This document shows positions 27,921 to 41,901 of a stretch of DNA of 64,000 nt, one piece after another. The stretch spans positions 372,001 to 436,000 of the forward strand of contig NZ_LMKH01000034.1 of assembly GCF_001421415.1 (NCBI RefSeq). The letters are read 5' to 3'. The notes beneath the pieces are model-generated. The model did no database searches. It saw only the letters and a list, made by a program, of their open reading frames with translations, and was not told the origin of the DNA. Origin of the DNA: Sphingomonas sp. Leaf208 (GTDB taxonomy: Bacteria > Pseudomonadota > Alphaproteobacteria > Sphingomonadales > Sphingomonadaceae). A program made the translations under genes and the position numbers. Position 1 is the first letter of the stretch. Each line of letters starts with the position of its first letter.

Positions 27921-28029
27921 CACCACCCCGGCGGAGGCCGGGGCCCAGTTGGGCAACGGTCGATTGGCTGGTGTTGCGCTGCGTTACCTCGACCTTTCCA
28001 ACTGGGCCCCGGCATCCGCCGGGGTGGTG
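27921..28029. repeat. Palindromic repeat family A, copy 3
   Basis: Left arm CACCACCCCGGCGGAGGCCG then GGGCCCAGTTGGG; right arm CCAACTGGGCCCCGGCATCC then GCCGGGGTGGTG. It ends seven bases before the scpA ATG, so the hairpin would lie in the mRNA immediately ahead of the ribosome binding region, which here is poor (TGCAAACTC). It may affect scpA translation. Confidence 0.85.
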
Positions 28030-28036
28030 CAAACTC

Positions 28037-30187
<2,151 letters not shown>

Positions 30188-30207
30188 CGACCGAAACTCT
30201 AGATCTT

Positions 30208-30297
30208 CTCCCCTCCCGCCTGCGGGAGGGGTCGGGGGAGGGCAGTGCCGCAAACACTGCCGCCGCCGCTTCTGGACAGCCCCTCCCCCGACCCCTC
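30208..30297. repeat. Palindromic repeat family D, copy overlapping the bioB start
   Basis: CTCCCCTCCCGCCTGCGGGA followed by GGGGTCGGGGGAGGG on the left, CCCCTCCCCCGACCCCTC on the right. The loop holds the GTG start codon of bioB (30245) and about 12 of its codons, and the right arm encodes SPSPDPS of the protein. It thus replaced or created the bioB N-terminus. Confidence 0.75.
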
Positions 30298-31267
30298 GGA
30301 AATCGCCGCGCTGTTCGACCTCCCGTTCGACGAACTCATGTTCCGCGCGCAGACCGTCCACCGCGCACACCACGCGGTCGGCGAGGTCCAGCTCTGCACG
30401 CTGCTGTCGATCAAGACCGGCGGCTGCCCCGAGGATTGCGGCTATTGCTCGCAGTCCGCGTCGTCCGACTCCGGCCTGAAGGCGGAAAAGCTGATGGACG
30501 TCGACGCAGTCCTCGCCGACGCCGCACAGGCCAAGGCCGCTGGCTCGCAGCGTTTCTGCATGGGCGCCGCATGGCGCAACCCGAAGCCGCGCGACATGCC
30601 GAAGGTCGTCGCGATGGTCGAGGGCGTCCGCGCGATGGGGCTCGAGACGTGCATGACGCTCGGCATGCTCGACGCGGACCAGGCCAAGCAGCTCGCCGAC
30701 GCAGGCCTCGATTACTACAACCACAACATCGACACTTCGCCCGAGAATTACGGCAACGTCATCACCACGCGCACCTTCGGCGATCGGCTGGAGACGCTGG
30801 CGAACGTCCGTGACGCGGGGATCTCGGTCTGCTGCGGCGGGATCGTCGGGATGGGCGAGACGCGCAGCGACCGCGTCGGCTTCGTCCACGCACTAGCGAC
30901 CTTGCCGCGCCACCCCGAGAGCGTCCCCGTCAACGCGCTGGTCCCGGTCAAGGGCACACCGCTCGGCGACATGCTCGCGGGCACGCCGATGGCGCAGATC
31001 GACGACATCGAGTTCGTCCGGACGGTCGCGGTCGCGCGGATCACGATGCCGCTGAGCATGGTGCGCCTGTCGGCCGGGCGCGAGAGCATGTCCGAGGCGA
31101 CCCAGGCGCTGTGCTTCATGGCCGGCGCGAACTCGATCTTCACCGGCGACAAGCTGCTCACCACCGGCAACGCGGGCGACAGCGCCGACGCGACGCTGCT
31201 GGCGAAGCTGGGCATGAAACCGATGGTCGGTGCGGAGCCGATGCGGGAGGCCAAGACATGCTGCTGA
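30245..31267 (+). CDS. bioB: Biotin synthase
   Basis: 340 residues from GTG 30245. BioB is a radical SAM enzyme that inserts sulfur into dethiobiotin. The [4Fe-4S] cysteines lie in [12 protein letters not shown] (C61, C65, C68); further signatures are [34 protein letters not shown] and [13 protein letters not shown]. The region aligning with the E. coli N-terminus starts at about residue 18 ([14 protein letters not shown]), so the first 17 residues come from the repeat. The start is GTG inside the repeat; an ATG at 30184 overlapping the scpA stop is in another frame, hinting that an older start was displaced. The other bio genes are absent here; its place in the propionate cluster fits cofactor supply for the carboxylase. 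Confidence 0.94.
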   Translation: MPQTLPPPLLDSPSPDPSEIAALFDLPFDELMFRAQTVHRAHHAVGEVQLCTLLSIKTGGCPEDCGYCSQSASSDSGLKAEKLMDVDAVLADAAQAKAAGSQRFCMGAAWRNPKPRDMPKVVAMVEGVRAMGLETCMTLGMLDADQAKQLADAGLDYYNHNIDTSPENYGNVITTRTFGDRLETLANVRDAGISVCCGGIVGMGETRSDRVGFVHALATLPRHPESVPVNALVPVKGTPLGDMLAGTPMAQIDDIEFVRTVAVARITMPLSMVRLSAGRESMSEATQALCFMAGANSIFTGDKLLTTGNAGDSADATLLAKLGMKPMVGAEPMREAKTCC

Positions 31268-31620
31268 TCGCATTGCTGATGACCGCGGCTGCTCCGATGC
31301 AGTCGCAGGCGACGATGAACGCGTCCGCCGGTACGAGCTATGCTCGGGCGGATGCGGCAATGACTGCGCCGCGGAAGCGGACCTACGCCTATATGAAGGG
31401 CCGCGACGCGCAGGATGGGTCGCGTGGCGGCGGGGTCGGCTATGCCGCGGCGCTGCTGGAGAGCCAGCGGGCGTGGCTCAAGTTCCGCGATACGCAGTGC
31501 GTGATCGAAGGTGGGCAATATGCCGGTGGTTCGGCACAGGGCATGACGATTGCCGGGTGTAGGACCGACCTGACGCAGGCCCGCACGAAGCAGCTCAAGA
31601 CGATGATTTGGTACCAATAA
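31258..31620 (+). CDS. Small exported DUF1311/LprI-like protein
   Basis: 120 residues from ATG 31258, overlapping the end of bioB by 10 bases. An N-terminal signal ([17 protein letters not shown]) is followed by a helical domain with [20 protein letters not shown] and a second cysteine in [11 protein letters not shown], the pattern of the DUF1311 (lysozyme inhibitor LprI-type) family. Members are periplasmic; the family name does not establish lysozyme binding for this protein. It lies between bioB and pccA and is probably on the same transcript. Confidence 0.75.
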   Translation: MLLIALLMTAAAPMQSQATMNASAGTSYARADAAMTAPRKRTYAYMKGRDAQDGSRGGGVGYAAALLESQRAWLKFRDTQCVIEGGQYAGGSAQGMTIAGCRTDLTQARTKQLKTMIWYQ

Positions 31621-31672
31621 CCAGTCCGCACCCGGACCGCGTCCGGCAAGACGGCACAGATTAGGGCGAGTG

Positions 31673-33757
31673 ATGTTCAAGAAAATCCTGGTCGCCAATC
31701 GGGGCGAGATCGCGTGTCGGGTCATGCGGACCGCCAAGGCGATGGGCATCAAGACCGTCGCGGTCTATTCGGACGCCGATGCGCGCGCGCCGCATGTGCT
31801 GATGGCTGACGAGTCCGTCCGGCTCGGGCCGGCACCCGCCGCGGAGAGCTATCTCAAGGCCGAGCTCATCCTGCTCGCGGCCAAGGAGACCGGCGCGGAC
31901 TGCATCCACCCCGGCTACGGCTTCCTCTCCGAACGCGAGAGTTTTGCGCTGGCTTGCGCCGAGGCCGGGATCGCGTTCGTCGGCCCGCCCCCCAACGCGA
32001 TAGCCGCGATGGGCGACAAGATCGAATCGAAGAAGCTCGCCAAGGCCGCGGGCGTCAACGTCGTGCCGGGCTATCTCGGCGAGATCGACAGCACCGACCA
32101 CGCGGTCGAGATCGCCGGCGGCATCGGCTATCCGGTGATGATGAAGGCGTCGGCCGGCGGCGGCGGCAAGGGCATGCGGCTGGCGTACAGCGAACAGGAC
32201 GTCCGCGAGGGCTTCGAGGCGACCAAGCGCGAGGGGCTGGCCAGCTTCGGCGACGACCGCGTGTTCATCGAGAAGTTCATCGAAAGCCCGCGTCACATCG
32301 AGATCCAGCTGATCGGCGATCAGCACGGCAACATCGTCTATCTCAACGAACGCGAATGCTCGATCCAGCGGCGGCACCAGAAGGTCGTCGAGGAGGCGCC
32401 TTCGCCGTTCGTCACGCCGAAGATGCGCAAGGCGATGGGCGAGCAGGCGGTCGCGCTGGCACAGGCGGTCGGCTATTATTCGGCCGGGACGGTCGAGCTG
32501 ATCGTGTCGGGCGCGGATACGACGGGGGAGGGGTTCTACTTCCTCGAGATGAACACCCGGCTTCAGGTCGAGCATCCGGTGACGGAAGAGATCACGGGAC
32601 TGGACCTGGTCGAACTGATGATCCGGGTGGCTGCGGGGGAACCGCTTGGGTTTACGCAGGACGAGGTGAAGCTCAACGGCTGGTCGATCGAGAACCGGGT
32701 GTATGCCGAGGACCCGTATCGCGGGTTCCTGCCGTCGATCGGTCGCTTGGTGCGGTATAATCCGCCTCTCCCGTTCGCCCTGAGCGAAGTCGAAGGGTAT
32801 GCCCCAAGCGAGGGTGCTTCGACTTCGCTCAGCACGAACGGGGAAGGAGACGCAGCCTCCGCGGAACCCCGCGTCCGCGTCGACGACGGCGTCCGCGAGG
32901 GCGGCGAGGTCAGCATGTTCTACGACCCGATGATCGCCAAGCTCATCACCTGGGCCCCCACCCGCGACGGCGCAATCGCCGCGCAGATCGCCGCGCTCGA
33001 TGCGTTCGAGCTGGAGGGGCCGGGCAACAACATCGATTTCCTCTCGGCGATCATGCAGCACCCGCGCTTCCAGTCGGGCGCACTAACCACGGGCTTCATC
33101 GCCGAGGAATATCCAGAAGGCTTTCACGGCGCCCCCGCCGACGCCGAACTGCTGAAGACGCTCGCCGCCGTCGCAGCCTTCGCGGCCACCGCCGAAGCCG
33201 ATCGCGCCCGCCGCATCGATGGCCAACTCGGCAAGCGCCTCCGTCCGCCCGCCGACTGGGTGGTGTCCATCGACAAGATCGACCACGCGGTGACGGTCTC
33301 GACCGACGGCATCATGGTCGACGGCGAAGAGCTCGACCTGTCGCTCGAATACACGCCCGGCGATCGCATGGTGGTCGCCGACGGTCACGGGACAGATGGC
33401 GACGAACACCTCACGATCCGCATCGCCAAGGCCCGCGCCGGCTTCAAGCTTACCGCGCGAGGGGCGAGCCACGTCGCCCGCGTGCTGCCCGCCCGCGTCG
33501 CGCCGTACACCGCGCACCTGATCGAGAAGGTGGCGCCGGATCTGTCGAAGTTCCTCATCTGCCCAATGCCGGGTCTGCTGGTGCGGCTCGACGTCGCGGC
33601 GGGCGACAGAGTCGAGGCGGGGCAGGCGCTCGCCGTGGTCGAGGCGATGAAGATGGAGAACATCCTCCGCGCCGAGAAGACGGGGACGGTGAAGTCGGTC
33701 GCGGCGAAGACGGGGGATAGCTTGGCGGTGGATCAGGTGATCCTCGAGCTCGACTGA
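31673..33757 (+). CDS. pccA: Propionyl-CoA carboxylase alpha subunit (biotin carboxylase + BCCP) with repeat-derived insertion
   Basis: 694 residues from ATG 31673 (a GTG one codon earlier is also open). Biotin carboxylase domain: KKILVANRGEIACRVMRTA, KASAGGGGKGMRL (ATP-grasp loop), ENRVYAEDP; C-terminal biotinyl domain with VVEAMKMENIL, the lysine that receives biotin near residue 660. It pairs with PccB (24071). Unusual: residues about 367-390 (PFALSEVEGYAPSEGASTSL and following) are encoded by a 72-base palindromic repeat inserted in frame between the carboxylase core and the sequence RVRVDDGVREGGEVSMFYDPM. It falls in a surface position that in relatives is a short loop, so activity is probably kept. 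Confidence 0.95.
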   Translation: MFKKILVANRGEIACRVMRTAKAMGIKTVAVYSDADARAPHVLMADESVRLGPAPAAESYLKAELILLAAKETGADCIHPGYGFLSERESFALACAEAGIAFVGPPPNAIAAMGDKIESKKLAKAAGVNVVPGYLGEIDSTDHAVEIAGGIGYPVMMKASAGGGGKGMRLAYSEQDVREGFEATKREGLASFGDDRVFIEKFIESPRHIEIQLIGDQHGNIVYLNERECSIQRRHQKVVEEAPSPFVTPKMRKAMGEQAVALAQAVGYYSAGTVELIVSGADTTGEGFYFLEMNTRLQVEHPVTEEITGLDLVELMIRVAAGEPLGFTQDEVKLNGWSIENRVYAEDPYRGFLPSIGRLVRYNPPLPFALSEVEGYAPSEGASTSLSTNGEGDAASAEPRVRVDDGVREGGEVSMFYDPMIAKLITWAPTRDGAIAAQIAALDAFELEGPGNNIDFLSAIMQHPRFQSGALTTGFIAEEYPEGFHGAPADAELLKTLAAVAAFAATAEADRARRIDGQLGKRLRPPADWVVSIDKIDHAVTVSTDGIMVDGEELDLSLEYTPGDRMVVADGHGTDGDEHLTIRIAKARAGFKLTARGASHVARVLPARVAPYTAHLIEKVAPDLSKFLICPMPGLLVRLDVAAGDRVEAGQALAVVEAMKMENILRAEKTGTVKSVAAKTGDSLAVDQVILELD
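32771..32842. repeat. Family B-type repeat translated inside pccA
   Basis: CCGTTCGCCCTGAGCGAAGT then CGAAGGGTATG on the left, CTTCGACTTCGCTCAGCACG then AACGG on the right. Its ends match the intergenic family B copies at 1201-1336 and 61596-61746. It is 72 bases long, a multiple of three, and adds 24 codons without disturbing the frame. Confidence 0.85.
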
Positions 33758-33791
33758 GTTCGCGTCCAGGCCGATCCCAACTGCGGGCATA

Positions 33792-33889
33792 CCCCGTCAT
33801 GACGGACTCGTTCCGGCATCCACCGTTCCGCACATCCGAGAGACTTGAGTGTGCGGGACGGTGGGCCTCGGCCTCCGCCGGGTTGACGG
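33792..33889. repeat. Palindromic repeat family C, copy 2
   Basis: CCCCGTCATGACGGACTCGT then TCCGGCATCCACCG on the left; CGGTGGGCCTCGGCCTCCGC then CGGGTTGACGG on the right. First of three repeats in the 509-base gap 33758-34266 between pccA and the MscS gene; the gap has no gene. Confidence 0.75.
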
Positions 33890-33941
33890 AGGCGCGCACC
33901 TGGTCCTCGTCGGAATTATGGGAAGCGGACCGCACTTCTGT

Positions 33942-33990
33942 TTCCCCGCGAAGGCGGGGACCCAGTCTGGGCTCCCGCCTTCGCGGGAGA
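33942..33990. repeat. Short palindromic repeat
   Basis: TTCCCCGCGAAGGCGGGGAC then CCAGTCTGGG then CTCCCGCCTTCGCGGGAGAA. A compact 49-base perfect-looking hairpin pair, similar to the element at 56101-56196. Confidence 0.75.
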
Positions 33991-34043
33991 ACAAGGAAGC
34001 GGGGTGGCGATCGTGTTTTCGACATCGCATCCCGACGGGAACG

Positions 34044-34146
34044 CCACCCCGGCGGAGGCCGGGGCCCAGTTGGGAGCGACTTGTGGTCGAGGCCGACGCT
34101 CCGTTACTGCGACCTTCCAACTGGGCCCCGGCCTTCGCCGGGGTAG
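34044..34146. repeat. Palindromic repeat family A, copy 4
   Basis: CCACCCCGGCGGAGGCCGGG then GCCCAGTTGGG on the left; CCAACTGGGCCCCGGCCTTC then GCCGGGG on the right. The inner core CCGTTACTGCGACCTTCC is the same as in copies 2 and 3. Third repeat in the pccA-mscS gap. Confidence 0.85.
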
Positions 34147-34266
34147 CGCATGTAGCGGCAGAGGCACCACTCACAGCAACGCTTACGAAACCAGCGATTG
34201 CGTCCCGACCCGGTCCGACCCCACGCCCCCTCCCGTTTCCGACCTCATCGCTGTAAAGCACCCCGG

Positions 34267-36660
34267 ATGACCCTCCTCCGTTACCTCGCCGCGCTCCTCC
34301 TTCTAGCCACCGCGCTCCCCGCGATCGCGCAGGACGAGCCCAAGGTCGCGACCGTCGCAGCGAGCCTCACCCAAGCCTCCGCCGAACTCCAGGCGATCGA
34401 CGACGCGACCCCCGCCGCGCGTGACGACAAGGCGCGCCAAGCTCTCCGCACCCGCGCGCAAACCGTGCAGACCACCGCCGCCGACGCAGTCCGCACGCTC
34501 ACCCCCGAGATGGCCCTCGTCCAGGCGCGTGTCGCGGAACTTGGTGCCGCCACCCCAGGCGTCGTCGAAGCGCCCGAGATCCGCCAGCAACGCAAGCTCC
34601 TCGCGCAGAGCCAGTCGGCGATCGACTCGGCGATCAAGCGCGCGCGCCTCATCGGGATCGAGGCCAAGCAGCAGATCGACGACATCGGCGCGGCCGAGGC
34701 GGAGGAACTCGGCCAGCAACTGTCCGAAAACACCGGCTCGCCGCTGTCGCCGACCTTGTGGGCCGCGATCGTCGATCACCTGCCGCGCGACACTGCGCGC
34801 ATGATGCGGTTCGCCAATGTCGAGATCCGCCAGTTCGGCGCACGGTTCGACATGCGTGCCGGCACCGGCTTGCTGATCGGCATCCTAACCGCGCTGGTCC
34901 TGATCGTGCCGCTACGACGCTGGCTGCACGGCGTCGGCCGGCGCTATGCGACCAACCACGCGCCTGGCGGTCGCCTGCGACGCTCGGCCTATGCGCTGTG
35001 GCTGGTCGTGATCGGCACCGCGCTGCCTGGGCTTGCCGCATGGGCGATCGTCGCGTCGCTGCGCTGGGCCGGGCTTGTCTCCCCCGCCTGGAGCCGGTTC
35101 GGCGCGCTCTTCGTCGGGATCACATGGTTCTGCGCGTTCGTGTCGTCGCTCGGCGGCGCGCTGCTGTTGCGCGGCCAGTCGACCTGGCGCCTGTTGCCGA
35201 TCGGCGACCCGGCCGCGCAGGCACTCCGCCCGTACACCTGGATGGCCGCCGGACTGATCTTCTTCGGCCAGTTGCTGATCGCGACCAACATGCTGATCGG
35301 GATAAGCGCGCCCGCATCGAGCGCGGCCAATGCGGTCGTCGCATTGCTCCACATCGTCCTGCTCGGCGCGATCCTGGTAACGCTCGGCCGTCTCCGCGCC
35401 GCCGCGCTGCCCGATCCGACCAAGCCTGCGCGCAACACGCTGCTCGCGATCGTCGCGACATTGGTCTGGCTGGTGCTGCTCGTCACGCTGATCGCCGGGT
35501 TGATCGGCTATGTGAACTTCGCGCTGAAGGTCGCGACGTGGCTGCTGTGGGGTGCGATCGTCGGCGCCTCGCTGTACCTGATGATGACCTTCACCGACGA
35601 TGCGTGCCGGACGCTGCTGTCGAGCGGCAACCGTCTCGGCCGCTCGGCGAACAGCGGGTTCGGGGTCGACAACAAGACCGTCGACCAGATCGGCGTGCTG
35701 CTGTCGGCGGTGCTGCGGCTGTTGCTGATCCTGCTCGCGGTCGGCGCGGTGATGGCGCCGTTCGGGGCGGGCGTCGGCTCGGCGTTCGAGCTGTTCGGGA
35801 CAGTCGCGAACGGCGTGACGATCGGCCAGGTCACGATCTCGCCGGGCGCGGTGCTGCGCTCGATCGCGGTGCTGTTCGTCGCGCTGGCGATCATGCGCGG
35901 ACTCCAGCATTGGCTGGTGAACAGCTATCTGCCGACCACCGCGATGGATGCCGGCGCGCAGAATTCGGTGATGATGGTCGCGCGTTATGCCGGGATCATC
36001 GCCGCGGTGCTGTGGGCGCTCGGCGCGCTCGGGATCGGCATGGAGAAGCTGGCCGTGGTGCTCGGCGCGCTGTCGGTCGGGATCGGTTTCGGCCTGCAGG
36101 CGATCACGCAGAACTTCGTCTCGGGGCTGATCCTGCTCGCCGAGCGCCCGGTCAAGATCGGCGACCTCGTCCGGATCGGCAACATGGAGGGCGACGTGAA
36201 ACGCATCAACGTGCGCTCGACCGAGATCCAGGTCGCCGACCGCTCGACGCTGATCGTCCCGAATTCGGAGCTGATCACCAAGACGATCCAGAACATGACG
36301 CTGGCAGCACCCATCGGCCGGATCCAGCTGCAATTCTCGGTGCCGCTCGAGGAGGATCTGGATGCGGTGCGGACGATGCTGTTCGCGGCATTCGCGGAGA
36401 AGCACGAGGTGCTCGACGATCCCGAGCCCAAGGTGTTCATCGATTCGATCGACGCCGGCCGCGCCAAGTTCAACTGCTTCGCGTACGTGGCGAGCCCGCG
36501 CGACGCCTATCCGATGCGCAGCGAACTGCTGTTCACGCTGCTGCGCCAGTTCCGCGAGGCGGGCATCGAGGTCGGCTCGACCGCGACCAAGATGGAGATC
36601 GTCGGTGGCATGCCGACTCCGCCCGTCTCCGAGCAGACCCCTGATCAGAATAGAGCGTAA
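34267..36660 (+). CDS. MscS-family mechanosensitive channel with DUF3772 N-domain
   Basis: 797 residues from ATG 34267. A signal peptide (RYLAALLLLATALPAIAQ) leads a periplasmic DUF3772-type helical domain (about 25-200), then many transmembrane segments and the MscS core near the C-terminus: GVGIGFGLQAITQNFVSGLI (glycine/alanine-rich pore helix), RPVKIGDLVRIGNMEGDVKRINVRSTEI and the beta/alpha cytosolic cage. Such MscK/YbdG-like large channels release solutes on hypo-osmotic shock. It overlaps convergently by 16 bases with the adhesin gene at its 3' end. Confidence 0.92.
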   Translation: MTLLRYLAALLLLATALPAIAQDEPKVATVAASLTQASAELQAIDDATPAARDDKARQALRTRAQTVQTTAADAVRTLTPEMALVQARVAELGAATPGVVEAPEIRQQRKLLAQSQSAIDSAIKRARLIGIEAKQQIDDIGAAEAEELGQQLSENTGSPLSPTLWAAIVDHLPRDTARMMRFANVEIRQFGARFDMRAGTGLLIGILTALVLIVPLRRWLHGVGRRYATNHAPGGRLRRSAYALWLVVIGTALPGLAAWAIVASLRWAGLVSPAWSRFGALFVGITWFCAFVSSLGGALLLRGQSTWRLLPIGDPAAQALRPYTWMAAGLIFFGQLLIATNMLIGISAPASSAANAVVALLHIVLLGAILVTLGRLRAAALPDPTKPARNTLLAIVATLVWLVLLVTLIAGLIGYVNFALKVATWLLWGAIVGASLYLMMTFTDDACRTLLSSGNRLGRSANSGFGVDNKTVDQIGVLLSAVLRLLLILLAVGAVMAPFGAGVGSAFELFGTVANGVTIGQVTISPGAVLRSIAVLFVALAIMRGLQHWLVNSYLPTTAMDAGAQNSVMMVARYAGIIAAVLWALGALGIGMEKLAVVLGALSVGIGFGLQAITQNFVSGLILLAERPVKIGDLVRIGNMEGDVKRINVRSTEIQVADRSTLIVPNSELITKTIQNMTLAAPIGRIQLQFSVPLEEDLDAVRTMLFAAFAEKHEVLDDPEPKVFIDSIDAGRAKFNCFAYVASPRDAYPMRSELLFTLLRQFREAGIEVGSTATKMEIVGGMPTPPVSEQTPDQNRA

Positions 36661-37685
36661 GGCAAGGACACGGTGAATTTCGATCCAGCCGCCATGGTTC
36701 CGCGCGGGCGGATCCGCACGGTGGTGACCGATCGGGGTGCCGTCGTCGGGTCATAGGTCCAGCTGCCGCCGTTGTTCGACGAGAAGTCCACATCGTCCGT
36801 GGTGCTCGCCGGGCTGGCATAGGTGACCGCCAGCGAAGATGCGGGCGTGCCTTCCGCCGTCATGACATACGCAGTCGAAGCGGTCCCGTCGCCATCGAGC
36901 GCGATCTGTAGCCGGGCGGGCGTAGGCAATGTGAACGCCAGCGTGTTGCCGTCCAGCGCGAACGGATTGGGGTTCTCGATCTGCATCGCCATGCGCAGTT
37001 TCGCGCCGGGAATGGCCTTCGGGTTGTTGGTCGTCGCCGAGGCTTCCCATGTCGCGCGTTGCGTGATCGTGACGATGGCGTCGCGCGCCACCGTGATCGT
37101 CACGTCGACCGACGCGATCTTGTTGCCGACATCGTTGTCGCCTAACGCGCAGATGCCTGCAACGGCGACACCGTCACAGAATCTCCATGCCCAGCGAACC
37201 TGGAAATTGCCCTTGTAGATTCCCGCAGGCGGTGCCGTCGCACTGATCGGCTTGATATAGATCGGCACCGAAGCCTTGCTGGTGCTCAGCAACGACAGCG
37301 TCGAGCCCTCGATATACGACTGGCTGGTGTTCGCGACGAACGGCGTGGTGCCGTCCTGGCTCGCGGATAGCGAATAGGTGATCGATCCGCCCGTAGTGGC
37401 GGTCAGCGTCAGCGGGGCCGTCGTCAGGAGCGTCGCGCGCAGGTAATCGGCGCCGAGCAACGTCAGGATGCTGACGTTCGTGCATTTGAACGATCCCGTG
37501 GTCGCGATGAAGCCCGCCGTCGGCACCGCGGTCGGTGACAGGGTGCCCATATTGGCGGTCGACGGCGTCACGATATCGCACGCAAACGCCGGGGCCGCGG
37601 CGACCCCGAGACACAGCAACACCGCGGCGACCAGTCGCTTTACGCCGCGCGCCGACGCCGTTGCCAGACCATGTTCGATACCCAC
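36645..37685 (-). CDS. Spore coat protein U (SCPU)-domain exported protein
   Basis: 346 residues from GTG 37685. A signal peptide (RLVAAVLLCLGVAAAPAFAC) is followed by two SCPU-like beta-sandwich halves: the first with CDIVTPSTANMGTLSP, GSFKCTNVS and the cysteine pair in WRFCDGVAVAGICALGD; the second with ITQRATWEAS, PGAKLRMAMQIENP and a C-terminal VSLPYALF. SCPU domains occur in CsuE/CsuA-type chaperone-usher pilus subunits. No chaperone or usher gene is nearby, so this is either an orphan adhesin or a diverged secreted protein. Its stop overlaps mscS convergently. The start is uncertain. Confidence 0.8.
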   Translation of the reverse strand: MGIEHGLATASARGVKRLVAAVLLCLGVAAAPAFACDIVTPSTANMGTLSPTAVPTAGFIATTGSFKCTNVSILTLLGADYLRATLLTTAPLTLTATTGGSITYSLSASQDGTTPFVANTSQSYIEGSTLSLLSTSKASVPIYIKPISATAPPAGIYKGNFQVRWAWRFCDGVAVAGICALGDNDVGNKIASVDVTITVARDAIVTITQRATWEASATTNNPKAIPGAKLRMAMQIENPNPFALDGNTLAFTLPTPARLQIALDGDGTASTAYVMTAEGTPASSLAVTYASPASTTDDVDFSSNNGGSWTYDPTTAPRSVTTVRIRPRGTMAAGSKFTVSLPYALF

Positions 37686-37861
37686 CGCATCCCTCGCACC
37701 CGTTTCGATGCTTCAGAGCTATCCCCACATTCGTTAATGCGTTTTGAAGAACCGGAAACGGGTGTTTTCGCGCATCGAAATGGCTTGCGTCGGTCTTGCG
37801 AAGGCGCGTAAAACGTTCACAACGCGGTGATGACGATCCTCCTTCCGCGATACCGCGCCTT

Positions 37862-39169
37862 GTGAGCGCACAGCCCCGCACGATCCTGATCGCGAGCGTC
37901 GCTACCGCCGCGCTCGCCGGTCTGTTGTTCGGTTTCGACACCGCGGTGATAGCCGGCGTCACTGGCGCGCTGAAGGCGAAGTTCGCGCTCAGCGAGGCGT
38001 GGCTCGGCTTCACCGTCTCGTCGGCACTCTGGGGTACGCTGCTCGGCGCGCTGTTCGTGGGCACGCTCGGCGATCGCTACGGCAGCCGCAACGTGCTGCG
38101 TATCCTCGCCTTTCTCTACGTCCTCACCGCGCTTGGCTGCGCGCTGGCGTGGAACTGGCACAGCTTCATCGGCTTCCGCTTCATCAACGGCATCGCGATC
38201 GGCGGCTCGTCGGTGCTCGCGCCCGCCTATATCGCCGAACTCGCACCGCCTGCCCAGCGCGGGAAAATGGTCGGCGGGTTCCAGTTCGCCGTCATCCTCG
38301 GCATCCTGCTCGCCTATGTCTCGAACGCGGTCATCGGTTCGCTCGATCTCGGCGATGTCGAGTGGCGGTGGAAGCTCGGGATCGTCGCGGCACCGTCGCT
38401 GGTGTTCTTCGCGCTGCTGTTCCGTATCCCGAACTCGCCGCGCTGGCTGCTAGCCAAGGGGCGCGATGCAGAAGCGAAGGACGTGCTGGCGCTGGTCGGC
38501 ATGAGCCCCGACATCGCCCGGCAAGAGCTCGATACGCCGAAGGGCGATGCCAAGCTCTCTTGGACGCGCCATCGCAAGCCGATCACGCTCGCCTTCCTGG
38601 TCGCGATGTTCAACCAGTTCAGCGGCATCAACGCGTTCCTCTATTACCTCAACGACATCTTCAAGGCGTCCGGCGGCAGCCTCTCGCCCGATCTCCAGGC
38701 GGTGATGATCGGGGTCGCCAACATGGTCTTCACGCTGCTCGGCATGCTGCTGATCGACCGGGTCGGCCGCCGCACGCTGCTGTTGTGGGGCTCGGCCGGC
38801 ATGACCGCGGCGCTGACCGTCGGCGGACTCGCGTTGCTTGGCGTGCTGCCCAACTGCCTGCTGCTGCCGTCGCTGATCGTCTTCATCATGTTCTTCGCGC
38901 CGGGTTCGGGCGCGGTGATCTGGGTCTATATCTCCGAGGTCTTCCCGCAGAACGTCGGTGCGCGCGGATCGAGCATCGGCTCGTCGAGCCATTGGGGCTG
39001 GAACGCGGTGATCGCGCAGGTCTTCCCCGTCGCCGCGGCATGGTCGGCAGGCGCCCCGTTCCTGTTCTTCGCGGCGATGATGGCCGTCCAGTTCGTCACC
39101 GTGTTCCTCTACTTCCCCGAGACCAAGGGCGTGCCGCTGGAGGAGATGGAAGCGCATATGTCGCGATAA
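37862..39169 (+). CDS. MFS sugar transporter (sugar porter family)
   Basis: 435 residues if started at GTG 37862 (MSAQPRTILIASVATAALAGL); a TTG at 37796 is the alternative. About 12 transmembrane helices with sugar-porter signatures: GLLFGFDTAVIAG, GDRYGSRN, RFINGIAIGGSSVLAPAYIAELAPPAQRG, QFSGINAFLYYL, DRVGRR, and the C-terminal PETKG in YFPETKGVPLEEME. These are proton-coupled monosaccharide symporters. It is followed after 92 bases by a TonB-dependent receptor, so the pair may handle the same carbohydrate, though the receptor has its own signals. Confidence 0.92.
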   Translation: MSAQPRTILIASVATAALAGLLFGFDTAVIAGVTGALKAKFALSEAWLGFTVSSALWGTLLGALFVGTLGDRYGSRNVLRILAFLYVLTALGCALAWNWHSFIGFRFINGIAIGGSSVLAPAYIAELAPPAQRGKMVGGFQFAVILGILLAYVSNAVIGSLDLGDVEWRWKLGIVAAPSLVFFALLFRIPNSPRWLLAKGRDAEAKDVLALVGMSPDIARQELDTPKGDAKLSWTRHRKPITLAFLVAMFNQFSGINAFLYYLNDIFKASGGSLSPDLQAVMIGVANMVFTLLGMLLIDRVGRRTLLLWGSAGMTAALTVGGLALLGVLPNCLLLPSLIVFIMFFAPGSGAVIWVYISEVFPQNVGARGSSIGSSSHWGWNAVIAQVFPVAAAWSAGAPFLFFAAMMAVQFVTVFLYFPETKGVPLEEMEAHMSR

Positions 39170-39261
39170 CCCGCGCATGTGACGAAAGCGCCGCCGAACC
39201 GGCACAATCCTGCGACAATTGCCGCCTAATCGGCATGCTCGATCATCGGGGTGGAACGGGT

Positions 39262-41892
<2,631 letters not shown>

Positions 41893-41901
41893 AGCCGCGG
41901 A

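Noticed and set aside
33758..34266. Small genes in the pccA-mscS gap
   Set aside because: All frames are interrupted or made of the palindromic repeats; no ribosome binding site and no recognisable protein.
37999..39261. Upstream extension of the second TonB-dependent receptor through the MFS gene
   Set aside because: The frame is open only because of GC bias; the extension is Arg-rich with no motif and the receptor's signal peptide starts at 39262.
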